Shown one piece after another: positions 1 through 11,302 of a stretch of 64,000 nucleotides of DNA; position 1 is the first letter of the stretch; every line of letters starts with the position of its first letter. The stretch comes from Favolaschia claudopus. Lineage: Eukaryota > Basidiomycota > Agaricomycetes > Agaricales > Mycenaceae. A model generated the notes under the pieces. That model made no database searches and was not told where the DNA came from. It saw nothing but the letters and a program-made list of their open reading frames with translations. The position numbers and the translations under genes are program-made. The DNA lies in the NCBI GenBank assembly GCA_037176885.1, contig JAWWNJ010000071.1:310001-374000 (forward strand), given 5' to 3'.

Positions 1-380
1 CTGTCGGTTCTCAAGGGATCTTGATACGATGGAGCGCCGAGTCGGACGACTTAATAGTCTCGTTCCGATGACTAGGAAGTGGCCGTGATGTGAACTAGCA
101 GGATGCTCTGGGGAAGAAAATTCGCGGCTCTAGAGCAGGAGCGGATGGACACATCACCATCTTCTTCGGCGTAAGAGTTAAAGAATAGACTAAGGACACA
201 CACTTGGAGCTCTTTCTCTCCGAGTCCTTATGGTTGATGCACTCGGAGTCGCAACTCAGACTTCAAATTGTGAGTTTCAATAAAATACGCTCTGTACGCT
301 TGAAGCTGAAATAACTTGAGGTAAAGCTAGTAGAAAGCTAGTCAAGAACAATGCGGCAATACGCGATCCAGCAGACGGGC
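1..380. repeat. Diverged interspersed repeat, copy 1 (partner near 53700-54110)
   Basis: This stretch aligns by eye with about 53700-54110 in the same orientation. Shared blocks include the segment around 215-275 (CTCCGAGTCCTT, then GTTGATGCACTC and GAGTCGCAACT) and the segment around 288-380 (TACGCTTGAAGCTGAA, then GATCCAGCAGACG). The copies have many substitutions and small indels, so the duplication is old. No open frame or terminal structure is visible. It could be the left edge of an old element or a duplicated upstream region. Confidence 0.6.
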
Positions 381-435
381 ATCGCAGTTCCAGGCGGGCG
401 CCTCAAGCGGGAGGAGGAGGAGAAAGAAAGAGGAC

Positions 436-450
436 TAACCCTAACCCTAC
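436..450. repeat. Telomere-like CCCTAA repeat (telobox-like)
   Basis: Two and a half units of the fungal telomere repeat (TAACCCTAACCCTAC) lie inside non-telomeric sequence. The same word occurs in AAACCCTAACCCTAC at 45374-45388 and 63710-63724. It is too short for an old telomere. A promoter telobox or a chance repeat spread with its host sequence is more likely. Confidence 0.5.
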
Positions 451-674
451 CAACTGGCCCCTAAAGCACTGGCACAATCATTTGTCCCAAACAACCCTAA
501 CAAGCCCCAACAACAACTGCCTCTTACTCAAGAATCGCCATGAACAGTCGAGGCTTGAAGAATATGTATCTCAAGACTGAATATAACTCCTTGTTTTCAC
601 ATCAGTATTTCTGCAAGCCACAATCATGGCTCCAAAAACACGGCTTCCCGTTTGAAGCGCCAGCCCAAATCACA

Positions 675-1452
675 CCGAGTTTGAATTGCAGTCTGCCTTG
701 TCACCTCAATGTCACCTTGACTTTCCGCCCCGACGTCGTCACTGCTATCTTGGCGGGTCTCTTCCATGACCGCAATAGTTCCGCCATGCCCTTCAAAACC
801 GTCGTAGATCTTGGATGAATCTAATGAGAAACCCGGTTGAGTAAAGGAGAGTTTACTGCCAAGTGTCGGTTTGAAAGGTCCGCTAAAACCCTTACCTAAA
901 GGTAGCGGGAATTTGTATTCCTATAAAAGCATACCCATACGTAGCAATAAACAACATCTACTATCTCACCACATCAAAAGGTAGTGAGCAGGAAGACACA
1001 TCAATGAAACATCTCCGGCTCCTCAACAACAGGGACCCATAGTACCCCCAAATCGCAGGACTTCCGAGTTTGAATTGCAGTCTGCCTTGTCACCTCAATG
1101 TCACCTTGACTTTCCGCCCCGACGTCGTCACTGCTATCTTGGCGGGTCTCTTCCATGACCGCAATAGTTCCGCCATGCCCTTCAAAACCGTCGTAGATCT
1201 TGGATGAATCTAATGAGAAACCCGGTTGAGTAAAGGAGAGTTTACTGCCAAGTGTCGGTTTGAAAGGTCCGCTAAAACCCTTACCTAAAGGTAGCGGGAA
1301 TTTGTATTCCTATAAAAGCATACCCATACGTAGCAATAAACAACATCTACTATCTCACCACATCAAAAGGTAGTGAGCAGGAAGACACATCAATGAAACA
1401 TCTCCGGCTCCTCAACAACAGGGACCCATAGTACCCCCAAATCGCAGGACTT
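675..1452. repeat. 389-bp perfect-looking tandem duplication (675-1063 and 1064-1452)
   Basis: Unit 675-1063 is followed directly by a second copy at 1064-1452; I saw no mismatch between them. Each unit holds a TATA-like TATAAAAG, an AATAAA-like word about 40 bp later, and then GGTAGTGAGCAGGAAGAC, which vaguely resembles a primer-binding site. A 20-bp word around the TATA (GTATGGGTATGCTTTTATA) recurs in reverse orientation near 56172, and a segment around 808-833 resembles the terminal repeat of the MITE at 8705-44233. A pair of LTR-derived promoter fragments is possible but unproven. The duplication cuts into the 3' end of the neighbouring pseudogene. Confidence 0.85.
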
Positions 1453-2160
1453 GCGCGAGGGCGGTATTCATGTTGACTGTGTGGGAGTCGAGCAATTGGA
1501 GGAGTTCCATATTTGGGCGTTGGCCGGTGCAGAGGAGCTGAACAGGTGAGTGGGATCATGTGAGATTGGATGATGATTATAGAGGGAGAGGCAGGGGAAG
1601 CATAACGAGGTCGACGTGGATGATGCATCTGGTGGTGGTGCGGACGGTGCTGTGGCTGGAGGTGGAGGAGACCAAGTCAAGTCGCTCGCTGAGGATGATG
1701 TTGATGTTGGCTGATTCCGTTGCTTGGAGGACTATGGGGAGAGTCCAGTCAATGGAAAACACAGAAAAAGGGGACAGCCGTACGCACTCAGTGTGCATCC
1801 CGCTATCAAAGCACGGGAGGAGCTTACTAGAATGCAGCTTCACAGATGTTCCTGTATACGGAGACGATGTGGGTGGTGAGTTCTGGGTGAATGCGTCAGG
1901 AGATACGCAAGGACGATACAGTCGGAGTACGCACGAATATCGAGGGCACCCCCGCCCACGACGAAGACGGAATTTGCGTCCTCGATAGGGCGCTGCTTGC
2001 CTTGTAGCCACGCAATAATTTTGGTGAGAGAGCTTGCCTCCTGAAAAAGCTTGCCACGAGATGCAACCCGAGAGCTAATGAAGGGACCATAATCCGAGTT
2101 GATGCCGTGCTTTGGAAAGGCACAGGAGAGCTTGTCGAAGTTGTGTCCGAGAAATAACAT
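1453..2160 (-). pseudogene. AIF/AMID-like FAD-dependent oxidoreductase relic
   Basis: Three minus-strand frames together resemble a fungal apoptosis-inducing-factor-like (Pyr_redox_2) protein. From about 2160 to 1925 there is a segment ending in VFVVGGGAL, a Rossmann GxGxxG-type motif, preceded by an IAWLQ block usual in the family. In another frame near 1800-1825 there is LLPCFDSGMHTE, then INIILSERLDL. In a third frame near 1525-1460 there is LCTGQRPNMELL, matching the TGxxPN motif of the second half. The frames are broken by indels or unspliced introns, and the reading ends where the 389-bp tandem repeat starts. The family call rests on motif memory. A working gene is unlikely. Confidence 0.6.
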
Positions 2161-2381
2161 TGTCTTTGAAGGAAAAGGTCTCGTTTAGAACCTAATTGCT
2201 TACAATTTGAAGATGTTGTCGTAGGGAACAACCAGTAGATCTTATTAGACCGGGAACCGAGGCAGCAGAAGAAGGGCTTTTTGCTTCGTTGTCGGCCAGG
2301 ACAGCCAGCCGGGGTAGAATATATAAGTATGTGTGCCATTCATACTAAGACGAAAAAAGCTACTGGCTAGGACATTCCACT

Positions 2382-3041
2382 TAATGTTGCCGCGACTTGG
2401 ACTCAAGTCGCGGAAGTCGACTCACTCGAGTCGATCAAAGTCGAGTCGAGTCGATTAATGAGGTCTGACCCGCAGAGACCTGAGTTCCTGGCGAGTCGAC
2501 TCCAAGTCGCTCAAGCCGACTCCAGTCGCGCAAGGTACATGTACCTCCAAATTTGCTCTTGGATGCTATTTCGAGGGTTTTGAAAATTCGCGACGATTTT
2601 GGCTGTCACATCTGTCACGAATGTCACGTTTGTCACTGGATGTGACGACGGTGTCACACTTCATCACTTACCGCTGATTTACGTCGCTTTGGCCTCGAGA
2701 AAGCCAGGAAAAATTCAGGACGTCATCTAGAGTGCTTTCTGCAGTCACTGAGGTGGTATCTAATCGCCATATTCAACTAACTGGCTGGGCTGTACGCAAA
2801 AGTGCCAGAATTGCGAAAAGGAGCAAATAACAAGGTAAGCATGTCTTTTCTGGTTTGAACGACCTACTCACTGCTATCCTATCACATCTTGGCAAAGGGA
2901 GCTTCAGACTCGGGCAACTCAAGGGACTCGAAGTCACTCGACTCGACTCGGGGCCTGCTGAGTCGAGTCGAGTCAAGTCGAAAGCGTGACTTGCGTCGAC
3001 TCGTCGAGTCGCGACTCGACTTGGGAGTCACGGCAACATTA
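2382..3041. mobile_element. hAT-type MITE, 660 bp, 8-bp TSD
   Basis: The ends are imperfect 16-bp inverted repeats (TAATGTTGCCGYGACT, one mismatch), flanked by an exact 8-bp direct repeat ATTCCACT at 2374-2381 and 3042-3049. An 8-bp TSD with a terminal TAATG-like start is typical of hAT elements. The subterminal 100-150 bp at each side are dense arrays of GAGTC/GACTC words, and the middle holds repeated TGTCAC words around 2605-2660. There is no transposase, so this is a non-autonomous copy mobilised in trans. Confidence 0.88.
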
Positions 3042-3250
3042 ATTCCACTTACAGTTAACATGTCTGATGAGGGTAAATTAGTGAGCGAATTCCTCGATGA
3101 GAAGACGAACATACAAATTTCGATCTATCAGGACTATCCGCCAGCCATCTGGAAGACCAGCAGCTGTCAATTGAGCTGCGCGAGCGCCTGTGGAGAGGCT
3201 TTGAATTTTTGAAAGTCAGATGAAGAGCTGTACAGCTCCCCAAGATCTAC

Positions 3251-3944
3251 GGATTATTCTACTGGGAAACCCGGTTTCTCGCAGAAACCCCTGCCGTAAT
3301 TTAAAAATTATTCAACCAGGTTTCTCGAAGGAACCCCGCCTACGGATCTGATGTCAAATCAATCCGCCGACCTGCCGCAAAGATGGCATGAGATCTTGTG
3401 CCTCTAGCCTCTCAGTACAGCTCAAATAGAACATGAGGAACTTCAAGTTTATGGACAAAAGCTTAAAATTTACAAGTCCTGGAGATACACGTATCAAAAA
3501 TGAATCAAATCAGAATCAATCGATGCACTGCCGGTTGAGATGCCGGATCATTTTGGGGTACCATAAAGTCATCCTGTAGTGCAAGTACTGGCTGGCTCAT
3601 TCAGTCAGTGTACATATGTATCAGATTATTGCTATTCTCATGACTGTATTTTTTTTGGGAACACAAAACATACATGGTAGTTATGTTAAATTCGGCACTC
3701 TCTGCTGGGAATTGATCAACAGCAAATATGACCCAGCGCTTCAATCGGCAGAGAGTTCTCAACAGTCTTGACCATGTTAACAGTGATAACAGTGCCGGAT
3801 GTCATTCGGGTCGTCATACGGCCACCTCAGAAGCTATACCCTCGCACAATAAATGTTTTTTGCCGAGTCTGCCAGCTGAGGGTTTCTGAATAGTGTTTTG
3901 TTCGGGCTTCTCAGATATTTCCTTATATGGGAGGGTTCCTGGGG
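3251..3944. mobile_element. Right-truncated copy of the 735-bp TIR MITE (empty site for the giant retrotransposon)
   Basis: This copy matches the two halves of the MITE at 8705-8949 and 43740-44205 in order and orientation, from the GGATTATTCT terminus to the CCTGGGG just before the right terminal repeat, which is missing. At about 3486-3493 it reads uninterrupted through the point where the other copy is split by the outer retrotransposon. It therefore serves as a natural empty site and supports the deduced insertion junctions. Confidence 0.85.
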
Positions 3945-4627
3945 TTTTCGTCAGCATTTTTTGCGTAAGCACTTTTCTTGCGTAATATTTCTCGTGTCAT
4001 TCAACTTGAATCTTGCTGCACGACTTCACGAGCCTTTGAGGGTTTGACTGGCAATTCGCCTTGTATCTAAGTACCTCCAACATATTGGAAGCAGATGGAT
4101 GTAATTGATTTCAACCTAGGATTTGCCTTCCTGGCGAAGGCGAGGCAAAGGGCGAAATCCCCTGAATCCATCTACTAAATTGCCAATCTTCAATTCGTTT
4201 TGTGTTCCTTGCCTCCGTACCAGAGATGCCTCCATTGATTCTATTTCCTCTCTGAATTATCTAGCAAGTTGACTCAAACAAAGACTAAAACAGTGCTGTT
4301 AATCTTGTTTGCGCATCGACCAAGCGAGCTTCGGGCCGCCATTTCAGAGAGGCTAGAGGTTGCTCCGATTTACGATTTAAGGAACATAAATAAGGTTGTG
4401 AGATTTATTGGGCTGGGTATGGTAGCGGGCTCTGCCGCTCGTCGGCCTTACCAGATTTATACAAGGAATACAAAATGAAGTTGACAAATCCAAGCCAAAG
4501 CACTGTGACTACAATTGAAGCTCCTATGGGAAAACCCAAGATGAGCTGTGAAACTGACTGAACCTGGAAGTCTGAAGTATAAGCATTTACTCAATAATGT
4601 GAATACATATGGTCCTACCAACTTGAT
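3945..4627. other. Intergenic region and 3' flank of NLR-like gene 1
   Basis: No gene is supported here. From about 4455 to 4627 the sequence is clearly similar to 56195-56371, the 3' flank of the paralogous gene at 56372-60558. The pair is therefore a segmental duplication that includes downstream sequence. A 69-codon open frame at 4269-4478 has no coding character that I can recognise. Confidence 0.6.
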
Positions 4628-7600
4628 CTAATCCACCTCTTCCAATACTGGATCCAGGCTCTTCAGCTTCATTTTCTCAATCATCAACAACAGAGGAGGT
4701 TTCAATGGAAGAGGTGGGGGAGAAGGTGAGATTTGAAGAGCGGGATTTTTTCTATGTTGGATGTCTTGTGCAGCTTGCCTCAGTGCCTCTGCTTCGGCGT
4801 AACGTGCTTGGCGCTCAAATACATGTGCGGTGTTGAGCATGCTGGTCAAAGTTTGAGGATGCTCGTTGCCCAGCAATGTCTTTGTTTTCTCAAGCACCAT
4901 AACATGAAGACCCTGAGCATCACTCCATCGGCCTTGGTTGCTGTAAGTACCTGCAAGGTTGTTCATGCTGATCAAAGTGTCTGGATGGTCTTCTCCTAGA
5001 AGCCTTTTGCTTGCCTCAAGCACTTTGACCTCAAGCCTCTCAGCATCAGTCCATCGGCCTTGGTGCCTGTACGTGTTTGCAAGGTTGCCCATGCTGATCA
5101 AAGTGTCTGGGTGTTCCTCACCCAGCAACCTCTTCTGGTTCTCAAGCACAGCAACCTGAAGATTCTCAGCATTGCTCCAACGACCCTGTTTATTGTATGT
5201 CAATGCAAGGTTGTTCATGATGGTCAAAGTGTGAGGATGCTCCCCACCCAACAGCCTTTTCCAGCTCTCAAGCACAGTGACCTGAAGACCCTCAGCATCA
5301 CTCAATCGACCTTGGCCACTGTAAGTGCATGCAAGGTTGTGCATGCTGCTCAAAGTGTCTGGGTGTTCCTTACCCAGCAGCCTCTTCCGGTTCTCAAGCA
5401 CAGCAACCTGAGGACCCTCAGCATCAGTCCATCGGCCCTGGTTACTGTATGTCAATGCAAGGCTGTGCATGCTGCTCAAAGTGTCTGGATGTTCCTTGCC
5501 CAGCAGCCTCTTCCAGCTCTCAAGGACAGCGACCTGAAGATTCTCAGCATCACTGTATCGGCCCTGCTTATGGTATGTTGATGCAAGGTTGTCCATGCTA
5601 AGCAGAGTGTCTGGATGTTCCTTGCCCAGCAGCCTCTTACGGCTCTCAAGGACAGCGACCTGAAAACCCTCAGCATCCGTCCATCGACCCTGGTCCCTGT
5701 ATGTCATTGCAAGGTTGTGCATGCTGCTCAACGTGTGAGGATGCTCCTTGCCCAGCAGCCTCTTCCAGCTCTCAAGCACAGAGACCTGAAGACTTTCAGC
5801 ATCAGTCCATCGGCCCTGGTCCCTGTATGTCAATGCAAGGTTGTGCATGCTGCCCAAAGTGTCTGGATGTTCCTTGCCCAGCAGCTTCTTACGGCTCTCA
5901 AGGACAGCAACCTGAAGATCCTCAGCATCGCTCCATCGGCCCTGCTTACGGTATGTCAATGCAAGGTTGTTCAAGCTGGTCAAAGTGTCTGGATGTTCCT
6001 CACCCAGCAGCCTCTTCCAGCTCTCAAGCACAGAGACCTGCAGACCTTCAGCATCAGTCCATCGGCCCTGGCTACCGTATGTCAATGCAAGGTTGTTCAT
6101 GCTAAGCAGAGTGTCTGGGTGCTCTTCTCCCAGTAGTCTTCTTCTTGCCTCAAGCACTGTACTATATAGTATATCTGAATCACCCCACCGGCCTTGCTGA
6201 GCAGCGAGATATGCCAACCATTGACTAATCTGGAGATCCATTGGCTTTCCGAAGAATTGTGACAGTCTTGTCATATGATGCAGCAATGTAGTTATATATT
6301 TGAAGTCTTCTGTATTGAAATAACATGACATGGCAATTATTGCCAGTGCATATGTCTGGATGAAGCCCATATTCTGTTTGGTGGTATCATTACTCCATTG
6401 CTGAACAAGAGGATGAACACTGAAAGATTGATCATGCGAATTTTGTTCAATCAAAGAGTAAGCCTGAAGCTCTCCAACAATCCCATTGAAGACCAAGGCA
6501 TCCCATGTTTGATTACTGCCCCCAAGTTGACCCAAGACCTGATTCACTTGAACCTGGAAATCATTATCATCCATCCGTAGTTCTGATAGAGAAGCCTTCT
6601 CAAAAATTTCCTTTGTAATCCCCTCGTGATGCAACTGAGAGAAAATTTGCAAGAGCAATTTTGCTGCTGGGTTGAGTTTGTTATAACTCAGATCCCAGGT
6701 TGCATAAACAGCTGTATTATATTGGCTCTGCCCTTGGATATCATTTCGCTTCAATAACCTCTCACGAGACACTTTGTAGAGTGCTAGATAGCCTTCAAAG
6801 TCTCCCTGAGCATTGATATATCCTCCCGCCTGAGAGACAGCAAGAGCAAAGCAGTGGAGTTCCTATACTGTTGTTGAGTCTAGTAAAATTGTCAGTTTTT
6901 GCTTGAAGCACCTTAACAATGGCTGTGGCAAGTTCTTTCTTGTTGTCTTGTACAGCCTTTCGGCCTACTAGTTTCAGGAGCAAGTTTGAGGCATCATCAA
7001 GTGCCATGTTTGATACTTGAACATCCAGGCCATGAATGCAAAGTTGCTGATTGCGAGTTGTGATCAAGATGCTACCAAATGTGCAGGGAGGAAAGAATTT
7101 GGCAATGTCCAGTCCAACATCATCAGCATTGTCGAATACAATCAGCCATTCATTGTGGTTGCTTGCAAGCCAGGATAATGCTGCTTCTGAAGTATCATTA
7201 GCAATGGGGGCAAGTAACTTCAAGTCTGTTTCTATGGTCTGGTCACTGGTAGCATCAATGAAAAATACATCAGAGAATCTTTCAACCATATGTGAGATAA
7301 TGCAAAAAAAAGAACCCAAATACTGACATACCGCTTTTCGTCTTGTGCCTGTTGCACATATTTGAATGCAAGCTGACTTTTTCCAGAGCCACCGAGCCCA
7401 TGCAAGATGAAGACAAGTCTAGTTCCTTGAGCTTGACCAAAGTATTGATGAACTTCCTGAAGAGTGTCTTGCCGCCCTGTAAAAGAGGGCACTGGAAGCG
7501 GACAAAGTTTCCGTTGCTTGGGTTTCAATGCAGTTGAGAACACAGTTTCTGAAGCTACTCCTGCCAAGTATCACCACTCCACTCATTCAAAGTAACACAT

Positions 7601-7810
7601 GTCAAGCTTACCGCTGTTGAAATTCCAATGACTTGTACCAGATACATTCAATTGTGGGCCCTGACCAATCCCTCCAACCCCCCCACTACCACTCTGACTT
7701 TGGCCGCCTGGGCCACCAGTCCCTCCTAAGGAGAATTTAGTCATGAAAAGAGCACTAGAGCTTGCGTGTATACCATGAACTTCAATTGTTATGTTTCTCT
7801 CAAAATCCAT
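4628..7810 (-). CDS. NLR-like protein 1: Gly-rich N-terminus, NB-ARC, 11 kinesin-light-chain-type TPRs
   Basis: The proposed exons are 7810-7612, 7560-7332, 7278-6912 and 6862-4628, giving 1009 aa; introns are 49-53 bp with GT-AG ends. Residues 1-66 are a Gly-rich leader without a known effector domain. The NB-ARC core has Walker A GLGGSGKS (about 121-128), kinase-2 LIVFDNADD (about 188-196) and a GSILITTR block (about 211-218). The C-terminal half has 11 units of 42 residues of the type LLGxEHPDTLxSMxNLA...GRWxDAE, the TPR variant common in fungal NLRs, then a Pro-rich tail. Fungal NLRs of this design act in non-self recognition and cell-death signalling in the cytoplasm, where the repeats are the probable sensor; that role is inferred. 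The paralogue at 56372-60558 has the same exon structure. Confidence 0.88.
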
Positions 7811-8704
7811 TTCTCGAGTGTGCTTTGTTGGTGGGAGTGAGTGAGAGTCAGGAGCAATGTGTTACCCGTGTCTTACTTATCAGATTTGCACAGCCGGTGC
7901 AAAACAAGACCAAGCTCAAATGCAGTGCACTACAAAAAGTACTTCGAATTATGCATCTCCTCACTTCCATAGAGTCCGTGCCACATTATTAAAATGATGC
8001 TAGGAAGGGAAGAGTACATGCAGTACTGTGTATATGGGCATGTCAGTGTGAGAGGAAGAGGAAGAAGCGAAGTACTATATGGATAGATCGTAGACTCGGA
8101 GCAAGAAGCTGAGAGGTTAACAATGAGAGGTAGTAAGTGATGACATATGAGGGAAATGAAGGGGAGAGCGGAAAGGTGAGTTAAGTTGATGGTGGTCGTG
8201 CGTATGAGAATGAGCTGCGACACGGCAGAACAGTATGATGCATGCCAGGACATTGAACACAGGAAGGGTATGCAAATTGAATTCGAAGAAGATGACGGTT
8301 TGCGGGGAAGCGGGGGTGGGTCCAGCGCCATGGAAGCTACTTTGATTTTTGACTTGTCATGACCTAGTCATCAGATTAAGACGCAGGTTGCAACGAGAGA
8401 TGACCCGAGAGGCAAGACGCAGAGAAAGTACTCAAAGCCGATATGAGAAACAAGAGGTTACATACGAGAATGCCGCACGCAAAGAAGACAAGAGGGGGAG
8501 TGCGACAAAGAGTGTTGATGGAACTGCTTGAGCGAAAATCAAGTCATGTGTTGGTTTGGTGTCTCCGGCTCAAGTTTGAGATTGCGCGTCTCACACAAAC
8601 ACACCAGGTAGTCGCAGCGGAGGCGGACAAGTGTCTTGGTGGTGGCAATCGTCAGGGCTCCTTCGTCGGTAACGCACCGCCGCGCGGGTCTAGGTGGGCA
8701 AATC
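7811..8704. other. Upstream region of NLR-like gene 1
   Basis: There is no supported gene. Short blocks at about 7885-7970 and 8200-8290 align with the region upstream of the paralogue (about 60670-60760 and 62195-62280), so this is the promoter side of the segmental duplication. The last 9 bp (GGGCAAATC, 8696-8704) are the TSD of the MITE that follows. Confidence 0.6.
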
Positions 8705-8949
8705 GGATTATTCTGCTGGGAAACCCGGTTTCTCGCAGAAACCCCTGCCGTAATTTGAAGATTATTCAGAAACCAGGTTTCTCGAAGGAACCCCGCCCAC
8801 GGATCTGATGTCAGATCAATCCGCTGACCTGCCGCAAAGATGGTATGAGATCTTGCGCCGCTAGCCTCTTAGTACACCTCAAATAGAACATGAGGAACTT
8901 CAAGTTTATGGACAAAAGCTTAAAATTTACAAGTCCTGGAGATACACGT

Positions 8950-10761
8950 TGATAGGGCCGCTATACGGCTAGGCATGAAATGCCCAGAATTTATCGATTT
9001 TCGAGACCTATCAGCGGGAGAAGTGAGGCTAGGATAATAGAAGATATGCCCGTCCTCGCGGGCAGTATCTTATTGCTGAGGATAGCCGACAAGCTGGTGG
9101 GACACTAACGGGTAGCGGCGGCTTAGCGACGTTTCCCTAAACATGGGTGCGAGACTCTGCCGCTGGCTATTTCTAAACTGCCGGGCCAAGAGACTTAGTG
9201 GGAAACTACTATCTCGAGGTGCTGGAGGCGACCAAGAACTACCGACCTCCCTGAGGTTAGGCACTCACCCGCCGACCCACATGAAGAAGATCTAGCGGGG
9301 GACCATCTGAGTTCAACTTCGAACTCGGGACGGCCACCACTCTACCGACGAACAGAATCACCGGCAGGCTCTATCCGAGCATGCCGGCTGATTACGGACA
9401 GCCGGGACTTAACCGACTACCAGCGGGAGCACCGCGGAGCCAGCGGCTATCCAGCCAACGGCTCTGTCAGAATGATAAGACGGACATGGCGAGTTGCCGG
9501 GGGCATTTCCCGCTGATTGCGGGCAACCCGAACGGCGAGTGGCGAGCCGCTAACGCGACTCGGCTCTCCCTATTTTCCCTGGGACTTAGACTGTTCTGAA
9601 GATGGAAGACCAGACGAACTTGACCGCTGTTGAGCCGTTGACTAATTACTCAGCGGGAAGCCTTTTCGACTTCAACTCGACCAGCGGCAAGACCACATTA
9701 TGAAGAAGGAATTTCGTGTCCCCTCCCGGGGACATGGCAACCAGCACGCCATTGCACCGCAATAAGGCGCAATACCCACCCGCCCGCATGGACTTTCTCC
9801 GGGAGGCAGTCTTTTCACTCACGACTCGCAATCCTGAATATACCATTGGTTCCCAGCGGGCGCGGCATCAAACTTGGACACTCTCTCATCATGATTTTAT
9901 TTGGTTGTTTCTGCTCCCGCTGCATGTATTTAATCTCCCGCTGTACTTTTGGTTACTCAGTCAATTACCTACCCGTAGACAAGGGCAGTTTGTAGCGGAC
10001 TCTAGAATTTGAATTGAAGCTTTGAAAGAGACTAGACTTGATATCTGAGAGAGACTCGAGTGATACGGAAAGACTTGTGGCATACCGAGCCGCCAGAACT
10101 TTGAGAGCCCCGCCAGCCTTTGAGCCCGCGCCCTCCTGAAATACGAAGCCCCGTCTCTTGCAGTTCCGCGGTATAACCAAGACCCCCGTTCGTGCTTGAT
10201 TCCGCGCCGTCGACGCCCCGTGTGCTCTGCCGTTCCGCGGTATTCAAAGACCCCCGTTCGAGCTAGCCGCCGCGCAGTGGTGTAAGTGCCCCGGCCACTG
10301 TTAGTGTCCGCGCCATCGACGTAAGAGCCCCGCTCCTTGCCAGAGCCGCGCCAGTTGAATAAGAACCCCGTCCCGCTGAGCCGCGCCTTCTGCCCGCCGG
10401 TTGTCATCCAGAAAGCTTCTTCCCGGTTGACGATCCACTACCGGGTGACGCTTTTCTATTGGCACGGAGACCCTCCCCGCTAGACTCAGAATTTCTCATT
10501 TCGGAGTCTCAGAAAGAGTGACTCTTCGCTTCTCCCGCTGCGAATCGATTTGCCCGCTACGTTCTCGCTAGACAATCTAGTAGTTCGTCCCGCTCAAGCG
10601 TAGCGACCTTGATTGATTGAAAGCTTGCACAAGTATTCTGAGGGACGATACGTGCTCCCGCCACCCCGAACACACACACACACACACACGTCGTATTGGA
10701 TTAGATTTTGTGATTTATATTTCGGTATATTTTCACGCCTACACCTACACGCACCGTTTCA
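8950..10761 (+). repeat. Outer element 5' LTR
   Basis: This 1812-bp terminal repeat starts TGATAGGGCC and ends CCGTTTCA, and is matched by 41925-43739. It carries at least 13 copies of AGCGGG/CCCGCT and an (AC)n run near 10673-10690. The short open frames inside are present identically in the other LTR and have no coding character. Confidence 0.95.
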
Positions 10762-10763
10762 TC

Positions 10764-10781
10764 TGGAGCCCACCGCGAGGG
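10764..10781 (+). promoter_or_regulatory. Outer element primer-binding site
   Basis: Two bases after the 5' LTR the sequence reads TGGAGCCCACCGCGAGGG. It starts with TGG, as expected for pairing with the CCA end of a tRNA. The first 14 bases are identical in the inner element at 14014-14027 although the LTRs are unrelated, which supports a common primer tRNA. I cannot name that tRNA. Confidence 0.7.
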
Positions 10782-11302
10782 GTGACAGATTATTTGTGTC
10801 AAGTCGAAAGAAATCACTTGTGGACGCTGCTATAAAACTAGCACGAACCATCCGCCGGTTGACTCGAGAATAGAATATACACCCGCCCGTTGAGCCGTTA
10901 GCTCCAGGCCCGCGATAGAAGATTTTGCCATTTAGTTTCGGAGGAGACGTGGCTTCAGAAGGACGATCCGCTAGAGCACCACCACCAAAAACTCGGTCTA
11001 CCAACACTAGCCTACGCGCCGCTGCTGCCGCTCTCGATCTCGAACTTGCCGATTCTTCCCTCCCGCCTGTTGCTCTCGCCCGGGAAATCTATTCTCTGCG
11101 CGGACGAACCCAAGCACACGCTTATCGTTCCCGCCAAACCCAGTCGTTGAGCCCCTCTGCTCCGCTGGAACAACAAACCTCAACTCAACCGCCCGGCACA
11201 AGACCTGTTACGCCCGACGGTGCAGCAACCCAGTCGTCAACGACTCTTTCGTCTGTCTCTTCACCACTGCTCAACACTTCACCAACCCCTTCAAACAATT
11301 CG

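Noticed and set aside
1..450. Window start as a chromosome end
   Set aside because: Only two and a half CCCTAA units are present, they are internal, and the same word recurs in mid-window repeats.
4269..4478. 69-codon frame as a small gene
   Set aside because: It lies in the intergenic flank near the segmental duplication, with no recognisable motif and no counterpart in the paralogous segment.
5060..6136. Several plus-strand frames of 130-173 codons with repeated CKVVHA-like words
   Set aside because: They are the antisense shadow of the TPR array of NLR-like gene 1.
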